A DNA stretch of 64,000 bases from Mahella australiensis 50-1 BON (GCF_000213255.1 NC_015520.1:1136001-1200000); one strand, 5' to 3'; counted from the first letter of the stretch, positions 1 through 8,834 are shown. Numbers and translations: made by a program. Notes: generated by a model not told the origin, from the letters alone.

Positions 1-2
1 CG

Positions 3-344
3 CTGGTTCAACAGATGGCGTTATTAGTGGATTTATATACAGACATAAAAGGTATATTGCTGCAGATGAATGCTGATAGTTATGCGGGACGCATAGCGTC
101 GCTGCGGGATGCGCAGGCCAGACAAAAGCAGGTCGGACTGGATATTAATCAATTGCGCCAGATAAACGAAGATATAATGAAATCATCGATGCACCTGCAG
201 GAGCGCAATCAATTGCTGGAACGCACTAATCAAACGCTTGAACAAAAAGTAGCCGAATACGAACGATTGCTCGATAGTCTCAAGGCCGAAAATATTGCGC
301 TGAAAAAACAGATATTGGAGCAAATGAAACTTAAACAAGCTTAA
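3..344 (+). CDS. Coiled-coil protein, 5' end outside window
   Basis: The reading frame is open to the left edge of the window (codons for L-V-Q-Q precede the first internal ATG at 15), so the gene most likely begins upstream and only its C-terminal part of about 113 residues is seen. The visible part is strongly charged, has long heptad-like runs of Leu, Ile, Glu, Gln and Lys, and no Cys or membrane segment, which indicates an extended coiled coil. It ends 64 bases before mltG. I do not recognise the family; a FlgN-like or other small coiled-coil chaperone is possible but unsupported. Confidence 0.6.
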   Translation: MVQQMALLVDLYTDIKGILLQMNADSYAGRIASLRDAQARQKQVGLDINQLRQINEDIMKSSMHLQERNQLLERTNQTLEQKVAEYERLLDSLKAENIALKKQILEQMKLKQA

Positions 345-408
345 TTTAGCTCTATTGTGCGGCTTTGATATGATAAAACTATAAATTATGCGATAGAAGG
401 GGATAATA

Positions 409-1563
409 ATGCCCGAGATTATGACTGATGAAAAACAAATGAATAATTCGTTGCCCCAGCCCAGGCCGTGGTGGAAAAAAGCTTTGTCGCAGGTAACTAT
501 ATTCTTAATAAGCCTGGCTATAGTACTGGGAGGCTTGACACTGGCCGGATGGAAGCTGTATCAGCATTACTTTGGGCCTATGGCTCCCGGCAGCGATGAA
601 GTAATAGAGGTAGAAATACCATTAGGATCATCTACCACTAAGATAGCCAATATATTAGAAGAAAATAAATTGGTCCGCAGTGCCACTATATTCCGATATT
701 ATGTCGATTTTTCCGGTAATTCTGGTAAGCTAAAGGCTGGAATATACAAGCTTAAGCCGAGCATGACCATGAGCCAGATGTTGGAAGAAATGCTTACAGG
801 TAAGGCCATGGCGGCTACCAAAACATTTACTGTAGTGCCGGGCTCTACGGTAGAGAGCATGGCTAATAGCCTTGTCAAGCAAGGCCTTATAAAAGATACC
901 AAGCGCTTTTTGGAGCTGGCTAAAAGCGATGAATTCGATACCTATTGGTTTATAGCCGATATAGAAAATGCTGATAAACGCCGGTATAAACTTGAGGGTT
1001 ACTTGTATCCCGACACATATCAGGTATATGCTAACGCCAATGAGGAACAGATAATAACAAAAATGCTGGATCAATTTGAAAAAGTATTTTCGGAGGAATA
1101 CAAACAGCGTGCACAGGAGCTCAACATGACCGTGGACCAGGTGGTAACATTAGCCTCGGTTATAGAAAAAGAGGCCGGTGCAAAGGATTTTGCCAAGGTA
1201 TCAGCGGTCTTTCACAATCGCATAAAAAAGGACATGCCCTTGCAATCGTGCGCCACGATAAGTTATATAAAGGGTCAGACGATATTGTTTGCTTCTGGTT
1301 CCGATATCAAGATAGAATCGCCTTATAATACGTATAAATACAAAGGCCTGCCTGCTGGTCCTATATCAAACCCAGGCAAGAATGCTATACAAGCTGCTCT
1401 ATATCCTGAACAGTCGTTCCTTGACCAGTATTACTATTTCGCCGTGAGCGACCCTGATACCAAAGAGACGGTGTACAGTAAGACGCTGAAGGAGCATAAT
1501 AAAGTGGTGGCTCAGTACAGAGATGTATGGTTGGAGTGGCAGAAGGAGCATTCAAGTAATTAG
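409..1563 (+). CDS. mltG: Endolytic murein transglycosylase MltG (YceG-like)
   Basis: MltG cleaves nascent glycan strands at the outer face of the membrane and is thought to end peptidoglycan polymerisation. The 384-residue protein has a cytosolic N-terminus, one membrane helix at about 26-48, a LysM-like region and the YceG catalytic domain. The family motif LEGYLYPDTY (about 194-203) and the catalytic segment ASVIEKEAG (249-257, presumed acid E253) are visible, as is LPAGPISNPG near the C-terminus. The ATG at 409 follows a GAAGGGG Shine-Dalgarno. A terminator hairpin follows the stop codon directly. The penicillin-binding protein gene downstream fits a cell-wall role. Confidence 0.93.
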   Translation: MPEIMTDEKQMNNSLPQPRPWWKKALSQVTIFLISLAIVLGGLTLAGWKLYQHYFGPMAPGSDEVIEVEIPLGSSTTKIANILEENKLVRSATIFRYYVDFSGNSGKLKAGIYKLKPSMTMSQMLEEMLTGKAMAATKTFTVVPGSTVESMANSLVKQGLIKDTKRFLELAKSDEFDTYWFIADIENADKRRYKLEGYLYPDTYQVYANANEEQIITKMLDQFEKVFSEEYKQRAQELNMTVDQVVTLASVIEKEAGAKDFAKVSAVFHNRIKKDMPLQSCATISYIKGQTILFASGSDIKIESPYNTYKYKGLPAGPISNPGKNAIQAALYPEQSFLDQYYYFAVSDPDTKETVYSKTLKEHNKVVAQYRDVWLEWQKEHSSN

Positions 1564-1578
1564 ATCGGGAATATATAG

Positions 1579-1625
1579 CATCCCTTTAGGCCATAATATG
1601 GATATGGCGAAAGGGATGTTTTTTT
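1579..1625 (+). terminator. Rho-independent terminator abutting the next start codon
   Basis: CATCCCTTT (1579-1587) pairs with AAAGGGATG (1610-1618), with an inner GCCAT/ATGGC stem (1590-1594 and 1604-1608), followed by seven T (1619-1625). The next base begins the ATG of the penicillin-binding protein gene. The right arm also contains AAAGGGA, about ten bases before that ATG, which is the only plausible Shine-Dalgarno for that gene. Confidence 0.8.
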
Positions 1626-3194
1626 ATGGATGAAAAAAGCGTAAAGCGTATATATCGCATAGGTATGGGTATGTTGATATTATTTGCGCTGCTTATAGTA
1701 AGGTTGGGTTCAGCTCAGCTCATAGATGGCATGGCCTATGCCGAGAAGGCTGTAAAGCAGCGTACGGTGCGTATAGCTTTGTATAATAGCAGAGGGCGTA
1801 TATTAGACCGCAGCGGCATACCATTTACTGACAGAGAAACAACTAAAAAGCTTATCGTATTTCCGGCCATGGTACAGGATGATAGCGTTTATGGATATAT
1901 ATATTCTGTTACAGGAAAAAAGCGCGATGATATAAAAAAAGCTGCCGATAACCGCTCTTATGTAGTGCTCGACGTATCGGATAATACAACAGCTATGCCG
2001 CGAAACGCTGGCGGTATATTGTTGGCGGAAGTCCCACGCCGTTATAGCCAGAGCATGCTCGCGTTGCATGTCATAGGATATACAGATAAGAGCAATAGAG
2101 GCGTTCAAGGCATAGAGAAAGCATACGACAGCTTGTTGAAAGGTACCGGTTCATACAGCATAAACGCTGTGGTAGATGCCAAGCACCGTATGGTACCTGG
2201 GATAGGCTATACCGTCATAGACGAACGCAGGGGTGCACAAGACGTAACTCTTACACTAGATTACCATATACAGGGGGTAACTGAACGAGCCATGGATAAG
2301 AATAAAAATACGGGAGCGGCGGTGGTGATGGATGTGCATACCGGCGATATACTGGCTATGGCCAGTCGACCGACATTCGATCCGTATAGTATAGCGAGGG
2401 CTGATGGCGATGCGCTTTTAAACAAAGCTTTGCTCGATGTATCTCCGGGATCGATCTTCAAGATCGTGGTAGCGGCGGCCGCGCTGGATACAGGCAAAGC
2501 TGATTTAGATACCGAGTTCAAGTGTGACGGTTATGTGGATGTAAGAGGACGCAGGTTTGGTTGCGATGTGCATAAAGATGGAGCGGGTTTTTTGGATATG
2601 AGACAGGCATTCGCAGTATCATGTAACTCATATTTCATTCAACTAGCACAACTGGTAGGAGGAGACAATATAGTACGTTATGCCGAAGCCTTTGGCCTTG
2701 GACATGCCATAGATGGTATACCCGATCAACAACCGGGGTTACTTCCTATTAAAGAAGAATATGCCGGACCGGGCATAGGTAATCTGGCCCTTGGTCAAGG
2801 CAAAGTAGAAGCCACACCGTTGCAGATAGCCACTATGGTGGCTGCTGTGGCCAATGGAGGTGTTAAGCCTGCTGTGTCACTTGTAGAGGGGCAGGGCAGC
2901 GACCAATCGGTGCGCGTAGTCTCTTCGTCCACGGCCTACAAACTCATGACATTGATGAGAGAGGTTACAATAAACGGTAGTGGCAAACGAGCCTATTCCG
3001 ACATGGTAGGCGGTACCGCGGGGAAAACCGGTACGCCCGATATGGGGCCTTACGCATGGTTTGCCGGGTACTTTCCGGCCCATGCACCCGAGTATGCCAT
3101 AGCCGTATTGACTTATAATGATGGATATGGAGGTCAGATGGCAGCGCCTATATTTAAGGATATCGCCGAAGGCATCTATAAAATTTACAAATAA
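1626..3194 (+). CDS. Class B penicillin-binding protein (D,D-transpeptidase)
   Basis: This membrane-anchored transpeptidase cross-links peptidoglycan stem peptides. An N-terminal helix at about 12-31 is followed by a short dimerisation domain and a penicillin-binding transpeptidase domain. All three active-site motifs are visible: S276-I-F-K279, S332-C-N334 and K467-T-G469. At 522 residues it is short for FtsI/SpoVD-type enzymes and has no PASTA domain. The start is unusual because it follows a terminator T-tract immediately (see terminator at 1579-1625). Position between mltG and sigK would suit a sporulation or elongation PBP, but the sequence does not decide which. Confidence 0.9.
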   Translation: MDEKSVKRIYRIGMGMLILFALLIVRLGSAQLIDGMAYAEKAVKQRTVRIALYNSRGRILDRSGIPFTDRETTKKLIVFPAMVQDDSVYGYIYSVTGKKRDDIKKAADNRSYVVLDVSDNTTAMPRNAGGILLAEVPRRYSQSMLALHVIGYTDKSNRGVQGIEKAYDSLLKGTGSYSINAVVDAKHRMVPGIGYTVIDERRGAQDVTLTLDYHIQGVTERAMDKNKNTGAAVVMDVHTGDILAMASRPTFDPYSIARADGDALLNKALLDVSPGSIFKIVVAAAALDTGKADLDTEFKCDGYVDVRGRRFGCDVHKDGAGFLDMRQAFAVSCNSYFIQLAQLVGGDNIVRYAEAFGLGHAIDGIPDQQPGLLPIKEEYAGPGIGNLALGQGKVEATPLQIATMVAAVANGGVKPAVSLVEGQGSDQSVRVVSSSTAYKLMTLMREVTINGSGKRAYSDMVGGTAGKTGTPDMGPYAWFAGYFPAHAPEYAIAVLTYNDGYGGQMAAPIFKDIAEGIYKIYK

Positions 3195-3270
3195 AACGGT
3201 ACATGCACATATCATAGGTATCGCTCATATACTTTAAAGTGACATATTTATCGGTGAGGAGTGCATTATC

Positions 3271-3981
3271 ATGTTATTGAGCATTATAGGCGGCGTTATC
3301 CTATCGTTAAAAGAAATACTGTTGCTGACATCATATGTGTCGAATAATAATTCATTTCCACAACCGTTATCCTACGAAGAGGAACGACATTATCTCGAAT
3401 TATACGAACAGGGCGATCAACAGGCTAAAAATATACTTATAGAGCATAACTTACGCCTGGTGGCTCATATAGTAAAAAAATACAACAATGCGGTCAAAGA
3501 TCCGGAGGATTTGATTTCGATAGGCACTATAGGCCTTATAAAAGGTATAACCACATTTGACTCGAACAAAGGCACAAGGCTGGCTACTTATGCAGCCAGA
3601 TGCATAGAAAATGAGATATTGATGTACGTCCGCGCATCCAAAAAAGAGAAAAAAGAGGTATTCCTGCAGGAACCCATAGGTACCGATAAAGAAGGCAACG
3701 AAGTGACGCTGATAGATATACTAGGTACCGATGAAGATACTATTACCGACCAGGTATCGGATAAAATGCAGATAGCCAAGCTCTATAAAAAAATGGGGTC
3801 GGTACTGAAAGACCGCGAGCGCCTTATACTGGAGCTGCGCTATGGTCTTATCAACGGCAATGACAAGACGCAGCGAGAGATAGCGCAGATGCTCGGCATA
3901 TCGCGCTCATATGTTTCGCGTATAGAGAAAAAAGCCTTGAATAAGCTGAATAAAGAGTTGCAGACCGAGGGATGCCATTAA
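3271..3981 (+). CDS. sigK: Pro-sigma-K, mother-cell sporulation sigma factor
   Basis: Sigma-K directs late mother-cell transcription during sporulation. The 236-residue protein begins with a hydrophobic segment (about residues 1-20) like the pro-sequence that SpoIVFB removes in Bacillus, then the sigma-70 region 2 ([38 protein letters not shown]) and a C-terminal region 4 with an HTH ([21 protein letters not shown]). These sequences match the SigK subgroup rather than SigE. The gene is intact and not split by a skin-type element. GAGGAG lies about 11 bases before the ATG. A terminator overlaps the stop codon. Confidence 0.93.
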   Translation: MLLSIIGGVILSLKEILLLTSYVSNNNSFPQPLSYEEERHYLELYEQGDQQAKNILIEHNLRLVAHIVKKYNNAVKDPEDLISIGTIGLIKGITTFDSNKGTRLATYAARCIENEILMYVRASKKEKKEVFLQEPIGTDKEGNEVTLIDILGTDEDTITDQVSDKMQIAKLYKKMGSVLKDRERLILELRYGLINGNDKTQREIAQMLGISRSYVSRIEKKALNKLNKELQTEGCH

Positions 3982-3992
3982 GCATCCTTTTT
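3970..3992 (+). terminator. Terminator of sigK
   Basis: GGATGC (3970-3975), loop CATTAA, GCATCC (3982-3987), then five T. The loop contains the sigK stop codon, so coding sequence and terminator overlap. Confidence 0.8.
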
Positions 3993-4082
3993 AATTTATA
4001 TAATGCTTCAGAAAGCTTACTGTGGCATAGTGATTATTAGGCTTGCTAACTGATTAGTCTCCGGCTCATGTGTTCCGGATAT

Positions 4083-4270
4083 CGGTGAAACTAAAGCTCG
4101 TTTCGGGAATTTCCAACCACCTGTTTAGAGAAGGCTTAATATATATGCTGAGCGGGCTTTTGAAGCGTAGGACCACAGCAATCTGTGATTGCGTAGTCGT
4201 CCAGCTTCACAGCCGTAGCGAGGCATATATATTAAGCCGTGTCCTACACTTCGCTAAGTTTCATCAGATA
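4083..4270. repeat. Imperfect palindromic element E1
   Basis: GGCTTAATATATATGC (4133-4148) is exactly inverted at 4223-4238. Inside, GAAGC/GCTTC and CAATC/GATTG pairs form further stems, and outer parts (TGAAACTAAAG-like near 4087, CTAAGTTTCA near 4254) are also partly inverted. Bases 4170-4245 align with 30386-30466 (element E5). The segment takes up much of the 517-base gene-free gap 3982-4498; the remainder holds the promoter and operator listed below. The short open frame over this palindrome is not credible as a gene. Confidence 0.6.
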
Positions 4271-4360
4271 TCCTCCACAAAATCGCCTTGAGTCTAATCG
4301 TTACCGTCGCCTATACATAATGGTACCTGAACAGTCACTAGCATATGATAAAGTGGCAAA

Positions 4361-4407
4361 AATATATCTAAAGATATATTGAAATAACTTGTTTAATAAG
4401 ATAAAAT
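4361..4407 (+). promoter_or_regulatory. Promoter of the LacI-family gene with palindrome AATATATCT/AGATATATT
   Basis: A 20-base inverted repeat (arms AATATATCT and AGATATATT, 4361-4380) overlaps a sigma-A type promoter TTGAAA (4379-4384), spacer 17, TAAAAT (4402-4407). The spacer holds TTGTTTAATAAG. The same arrangement, with the same 17-base spacing, recurs at 8835-8881 before the first GH9 gene, and in weaker form at 26791-26839 before the importer. Confidence 0.6.
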
Positions 4408-4473
4408 AGAAGTAATTAGAGGAATATTCAAATATTGCTTATGTTTATCGTAAAGGATGAAATCTGTGGCGGT

Positions 4474-4489
4474 CTAAACACGTGTTTAG
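4474..4489. promoter_or_regulatory. Candidate LacI-family operator
   Basis: CTAAACACGTGTTTAG is a perfect 16-base palindrome that overlaps the Shine-Dalgarno of the LacI-family gene starting at 4499. The centre CG and flanking AAAC/GTTT are typical of LacI-family operators. Related sites lie at 5579-5588 and 26812-26829. Autoregulation is inferred from position. Confidence 0.6.
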
Positions 4490-4498
4490 GAGGAAAGA

Positions 4499-5533
4499 AT
4501 GGATAGTACAGATATAGCGAAAATAGCCGGAGTTTCGAGAAGCACGGTATCAAGGGTTATAAACAACTATGCTAATGTTCCTGAGCAGACCAGGGAAAAA
4601 GTTATGAAAGTGATAAAGGAATATAATTATGTGCCACATGCGTCTGCCAGATCTTTGGTTAAGAAAAAAAGCCAAACAATTGGCTTGTTTATAATAGATG
4701 TTCATGAAAAAATGCATCCAGGTATATATAACAATACGTATTTTTCGCCTTTTACTGCGTCTGTTATAGATTATGCCAATAGAAAGAATTATTTTGTTTT
4801 GACCTTCAGCGTTTATAGATATGATGAACTAAGAAAAGTTCTGGATATTTTCCGAGAGGGGAGAGTAGACGCGGGCATTTTTATAGGCGTAAAGAATGGT
4901 GAAGAATCCCTACAGAAGATTATAAATGAAGGATATAAAATAGCTATTGTAGATTATGAAATAACCGGTATAGAAACTGCAAAAAATGCCTTGGTTATAA
5001 ATGCTGATAACGAAGGTGGTGCTTATAAAGCTACTACATATCTTATAAAAAATGGGCATAAATCAATAGCTCATATAGCGGGTGACTTGAAAAAACTATC
5101 TGGCATACAAAGAATCAATGGTTACAGGAGAGCTTTGCAGGAGGCTGGTTTGGAGTACAAAGATGAGTTGATTTTTTATGGGGATTTTGATGCTGAAAGC
5201 GGTTATAAAGCGGCAAAGGAGATAGCTAATATTTCTCCAATGCCTACTGCTGTTTTTGCTGCCAACGATTCCATGGCGATGGGTGCTATGGAAGCCTTTA
5301 AAGAAGATGGCATAAAAATACCGGATGATATTTCCATAGTAGGGTTTGATGATATAGAATTGGCTTCATATGTACATCCGCCATTAACCACTGTCCGCGT
5401 TTTTCTTCATAAAATGGCTATGCTTGCGACGAATCGCATTGTAGATTTGATAGATTCTGGTACCACGAATTGCCACCACGATATTGTTGCTGTGGAATTG
5501 GTCGAAAGAGCATCGGTGAGAGCACTTAGGTAA
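4499..5533 (+). CDS. LacI-family transcriptional regulator
   Basis: The 344-residue protein has an N-terminal LacI helix-turn-helix with hinge ([20 protein letters not shown], then SARSLVKK at about 51-58) and a periplasmic-binding-protein-like effector domain (IGLFIID to the C-terminus). AGGAGG precedes the ATG. It lies upstream of the GH94 phosphorylase gene and the secreted hydrolase cluster and sits behind a perfect palindrome in its own leader, so it is the likely local regulator of the polysaccharide genes. The effector is unknown; a cello-oligosaccharide is a reasonable guess from context. Confidence 0.92.
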   Translation: MDSTDIAKIAGVSRSTVSRVINNYANVPEQTREKVMKVIKEYNYVPHASARSLVKKKSQTIGLFIIDVHEKMHPGIYNNTYFSPFTASVIDYANRKNYFVLTFSVYRYDELRKVLDIFREGRVDAGIFIGVKNGEESLQKIINEGYKIAIVDYEITGIETAKNALVINADNEGGAYKATTYLIKNGHKSIAHIAGDLKKLSGIQRINGYRRALQEAGLEYKDELIFYGDFDAESGYKAAKEIANISPMPTAVFAANDSMAMGAMEAFKEDGIKIPDDISIVGFDDIELASYVHPPLTTVRVFLHKMAMLATNRIVDLIDSGTTNCHHDIVAVELVERASVRALR

Positions 5534-5578
5534 GATAAGACGAATGGACTGTGGATGTACTTTTTGATAGCAGTTGTG

Positions 5579-5588
5579 AACACGTGTT
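5579..5588. promoter_or_regulatory. Second CACGTG operator-like site
   Basis: AACACGTGTT (within TGAACACGTGTTTAT) lies between the LacI gene and the small LuxR-type gene, 27 bases before that gene's ATG. It repeats the core of the palindrome at 4474-4489. Confidence 0.5.
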
Positions 5589-5614
5589 TATTACTTTGAA
5601 GGAGGAGAGTAGTT

Positions 5615-5845
5615 ATGGGATGTTCGAAATACGATAGGGTTTCAGAGTTAACGAAGCGCGAGAAGGATATTGTAAAATGCATAGTTAAAGGAATGTCTAA
5701 TGAGGAAATAGCGAATTTATTGAATATAAGCGTTGGCACAGTTAAAATACATGTACATAACATACTTCAAAAGAAAGAAATGAAGAGAAGGGTAGACGTT
5801 ATTCTGGAAGCGCTTGCCAATGGGCGGACTAATCAAAGAGCCTGA
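5615..5845 (+). CDS. Small LuxR/GerE-type DNA-binding protein
   Basis: The whole 76-residue product is essentially one LuxR-type helix-turn-helix: LTKREKDIVKCIVKGMSNEE at about 11-30, then IANLLNISVGTVKIHVHNIL. It has no receiver or sensor domain, so it resembles GerE in architecture. A strong GGAGGAG lies about 7 bases before the ATG. An operator-like CACGTG site lies just upstream. It is followed after 150 bases by the GH94 gene. A role in regulating the adjacent carbohydrate genes is inferred from position only. Confidence 0.82.
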   Translation: MGCSKYDRVSELTKREKDIVKCIVKGMSNEEIANLLNISVGTVKIHVHNILQKKEMKRRVDVILEALANGRTNQRA

Positions 5846-5962
5846 AGATCTCGGACATTAATACGAGCGACGAATATTCGAAAGAAATTACTTGGGCCAA
5901 TGTTCTCATTTCGGCCAATAGGGGATAGTTCTGTGGATATTTTGGGGGCAAAGGAGTTAGCC

Positions 5963-5992
5963 ATGGACAGATATTCAAAGAAGGGAAGATGA
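5963..5992 (+). CDS. Nine-codon leader ORF before the GH94 gene
   Basis: AAGGAG (5951-5956) is well placed before an ATG at 5963. The frame reads MDRYSKKGR and stops with TGA at 5990-5992, three bases before the GTG start of the phosphorylase at 5996. Its last codons also include the AAGGGA that serves as the phosphorylase Shine-Dalgarno. This geometry suits translational coupling or reinitiation at the weak GTG start. It could be chance; no conservation can be tested here. Confidence 0.35.
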   Translation: MDRYSKKGR

Positions 5993-5995
5993 ATT

Positions 5996-8404
5996 GTGAG
6001 ATATGGTTATTTTGATAATGCCAGTAAGGAATATATTATTACTGATCCAAAACTGCCGGTAAAGTGGATAAACTATGTGGGGGGATTGTATTTTGGTGGC
6101 TTTGTGGATCATACGGGAGGGTCGTTGATTTGCAAAGGAGATCCGGCTATTAATCGAATTGTAAAATACATACCGCAACTTCCGGATTCGGATTTTAAAG
6201 GCGAAACATTATATATCAGGATAAAAGAGAACGATGGATATAAATTTTTTTCGCCTTTCTATGTACCTACGCTGGACAATTATGACCTGTATGAATGTCA
6301 TGTGGGCTTGGGTTATTCAAGGATTATTTCTGAATTTTATGGTATTAGGGCTGATATAACGATCTATGTTCCTCATAAAAGCGACAGAGTGATCCGGGAT
6401 ATAAAGATTAGAAATTTGCGGAATAAACCTGTTGATATAGATGTTATTCCAGTTGTCGAATATACCCATTTCGATGCCTTAAAACAGTTTGACAATAACG
6501 ATTGGGTTCCGCAGACCATGCAATCAAAAGCGGTGTATGAAGAAAATGGACTTATAACAATCACTCAGTTTGCATTTATGAGGAAAAATTCCTCGGTTAA
6601 TTATTTTACTTCAAACAATTCTGTATCCTCATTTGAAACCGACAGAAGGCTATTTTTAGGTAACAATGGTTATGGAACATGGGCATGCCCCATTAGTCTA
6701 TATAATGATGAGTTAAGCTCTTATGAAGCTTTAAGAGGAGATAATATCTGTGCGTTAATGCACCATCTGGGGCAGATGGATCCAGGGGGGGAGAAAAGGG
6801 TTATTACACAATTGGGACAGTGTGAAAATGTCAAAGAGGAGAAGAAAATAATCGATTATTATAGAAATGAGGAAAATGTTGATAAGGCATTCAGCGATTT
6901 GAAGAGTTTTTGGGATAAGTATCTTTCTACCCTGCATGTTGAAACGCCTGATGAAGATTTTAATACGATGGTTAATATTCATAATCCCAGGCAATGTTAT
7001 ATTACCAAGAATTGGTCCAGGTATCTGTCCTTGTATCAGATGGGACTTGGATCTAGAGGGATGGGATTCAGAGATAGTTCTCAGGACGTGCTCGGAATAC
7101 TCGGCAATATGCCCGAAGAAGGTTGTGAGCTTATAGAAAAACTTTTGCAGGTACAAAAAATCGACGGTAGTGCTATGCATCAGTTTAATCCTGTTACTAT
7201 GATTGCAGATGAAGGGGATGCTAGAGAAAGACAAGATCGTCCTAAGTACTATGGAGATGATCATCTATGGATTGTTTTAGCTGTTTCCACTTATTTGAAG
7301 GAAACGGGCGACATAGATTTTTTAGATCTCAATATACCATTTTATGACAAAAATAAAGATGGCTTGCCTTTGGAAAACGGAACTGTCATGGAACATTTAC
7401 AGAGAGCAATCGAGTTTACTCATGATAATATAGGTCAACACGGTCTAGCTTTATTGGGTTTTGCGGATTGGAATGACACAGTTAATCTTCCTGCTGGAGC
7501 AGAATCGGTATTCAATGCCAACCTTTACGGGTATGCACTTCTTGAGATGATGGATATAGCAAGATACTTAAATGAGGTTGAACTTGCAAGAAAATATCAA
7601 AACTATCATGAGACTATGAAAAACGCTTTTAACGACGCTTGTTGGGATGGTGAATGGTATATAAGATATTTTGATAAAGACGGTAATGCGTTAGGGTCCA
7701 AGAATAATGATAAGTGTAAGATTTATGTTAATGCTCAATCATGGCCGGTTATTTCCCGATTTGCGCCCGCTGATAGGGCAAAGAAATCTTTAGGGGCTGT
7801 GTATAAATATTTGAATACATCTAAGGGCATTAAACTCAGTGCGCCTGGATATAATGGATACAATCCGGATATCGGAGGTATAACGACCTATCCGCCCGGA
7901 GCAAAGGAGAATGGTGGTATATTTCTTCATGCTAATATCTGGGCTATTATTGCAGAAACCATTGTTGGTAATGGAGATAGAGCCTATGAATATTATAACC
8001 AAATAAACCCGGTTACAAAAAATAATAATATTGATGAATTTGAGTGTGAACCCTATGTATATCCTCAAAATATCTTGGGCGATGAGCATCCTCAATTCGG
8101 TCTTGCCCGAAACAGTTGGTTGTCTGGAACGGCTTCATGGGCATATCAGGCGGCAACGAGATATATACTTGGTATTCTGCCTTCGCTGGAAGGGCTGATA
8201 CTGGATCCTTGCATACCTGCACAATGGAATGGTTTTAGAGTGACTAGAAAATTTAGAAATGCTATTTATATTATAGAAGTGGCGAATACAGCGCATATGT
8301 CAAAAGGAATAAAAACGTTGATAGTGGACGGAAAGAAAATTAGGGGGAATATCATTCCTATTTATGATGACGGGAATGAACATATAGTCAGAGCTATCAT
8401 GTGA
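5996..8404 (+). CDS. GH94 glycoside phosphorylase (cellobiose/cello-oligosaccharide type)
   Basis: The 802-residue protein lacks a signal peptide and begins MRYGYFDNASKEYIIT, the usual start of GH94 enzymes, which supports the GTG start at 5996. GH94 enzymes split beta-glucosides with phosphate to give a sugar 1-phosphate. The N-terminal beta-sandwich is followed by an (alpha/alpha)6 barrel that carries DWND (491-494), the segment with the presumed catalytic aspartate. The N-terminal third differs from what I recall of classical cellobiose phosphorylases, so cellodextrin, laminaribiose or cellobionate specificity is possible. With the importer at 27-30 kb, intracellular phosphorolysis of imported disaccharide is the likely role. 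Confidence 0.85.
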   Translation: MRYGYFDNASKEYIITDPKLPVKWINYVGGLYFGGFVDHTGGSLICKGDPAINRIVKYIPQLPDSDFKGETLYIRIKENDGYKFFSPFYVPTLDNYDLYECHVGLGYSRIISEFYGIRADITIYVPHKSDRVIRDIKIRNLRNKPVDIDVIPVVEYTHFDALKQFDNNDWVPQTMQSKAVYEENGLITITQFAFMRKNSSVNYFTSNNSVSSFETDRRLFLGNNGYGTWACPISLYNDELSSYEALRGDNICALMHHLGQMDPGGEKRVITQLGQCENVKEEKKIIDYYRNEENVDKAFSDLKSFWDKYLSTLHVETPDEDFNTMVNIHNPRQCYITKNWSRYLSLYQMGLGSRGMGFRDSSQDVLGILGNMPEEGCELIEKLLQVQKIDGSAMHQFNPVTMIADEGDARERQDRPKYYGDDHLWIVLAVSTYLKETGDIDFLDLNIPFYDKNKDGLPLENGTVMEHLQRAIEFTHDNIGQHGLALLGFADWNDTVNLPAGAESVFNANLYGYALLEMMDIARYLNEVELARKYQNYHETMKNAFNDACWDGEWYIRYFDKDGNALGSKNNDKCKIYVNAQSWPVISRFAPADRAKKSLGAVYKYLNTSKGIKLSAPGYNGYNPDIGGITTYPPGAKENGGIFLHANIWAIIAETIVGNGDRAYEYYNQINPVTKNNNIDEFECEPYVYPQNILGDEHPQFGLARNSWLSGTASWAYQAATRYILGILPSLEGLILDPCIPAQWNGFRVTRKFRNAIYIIEVANTAHMSKGIKTLIVDGKKIRGNIIPIYDDGNEHIVRAIM

Positions 8405-8467
8405 TAATAATTTCGTCGTTTTCAATATAATCTAACTGTTGTTTTACATGCTTTTGCTTTGTAAGAG

Positions 8468-8770
8468 GTATATACCTTCGATTCGTAATATAACAAATTC
8501 AGCGATGCAAGGATATAAATCCTACGCCCGCTCATGAAATATTGCGTAGGCGTACTCAATGAGTGCAGCGCAGAGCAAACGTAGGTCGGGCATGGACGCC
8601 CGACCAGCCGGCATTGAGCATGGACGCGAATTGCCGGCGTTAGCTTGCTCAAGCGAAACGAATTGTAAGTACGCCTACGCAATATTTCATGAGCGGGCGT
8701 AGGATTTATATCATTTGCATCGCTTTGTATCACCCGTTTCAGTTATATATTACGAATCGAAGGTATATAC
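8468..8770. repeat. 303-bp palindromic element E2 with perfect 25-bp ends
   Basis: The 25 bases at 8468-8492 are the exact reverse complement of 8746-8770. Inside, 8502-8555 and 8669-8725 are again nearly perfect inverted copies (CCTACGCCCGCTCATGAAAT on the left). The centre 8556-8668 has its own hairpins: GTCGGGC/GCCCGAC, GCCGGCA/TGCCGGC and GAGCAA/TTGCTC, and two ATGGACGC boxes. The outermost GTATATAC is self-complementary and could be a target duplication. No coding potential is credible. It lies in the 675-base gap 8405-9079; the rest of that gap holds the promoter at 8835-8881 and a leader. Confidence 0.85.
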
Positions 8771-8834
8771 ATTGCCTTGTAGCCTTCCTTCTATCTTATA
8801 ACACATAATTGGTGCAGTTTATAAAAATAGTAAA

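Noticed and set aside
3271-3981. Skin-type or other insertion in sigK
   Set aside because: The reading frame is continuous over all sigma regions.
4070-4291. Open frame of 73 codons between sigK and the LacI gene
   Set aside because: It lies on an imperfect palindrome shared with 30386-30466, has no Shine-Dalgarno and no recognisable protein features; the palindrome explains the sequence better.
8422-8733. Minus-strand open frame over the 303-bp palindrome
   Set aside because: The frame is a by-product of the inverted repeat; composition is not protein-like and there is no ribosome site.
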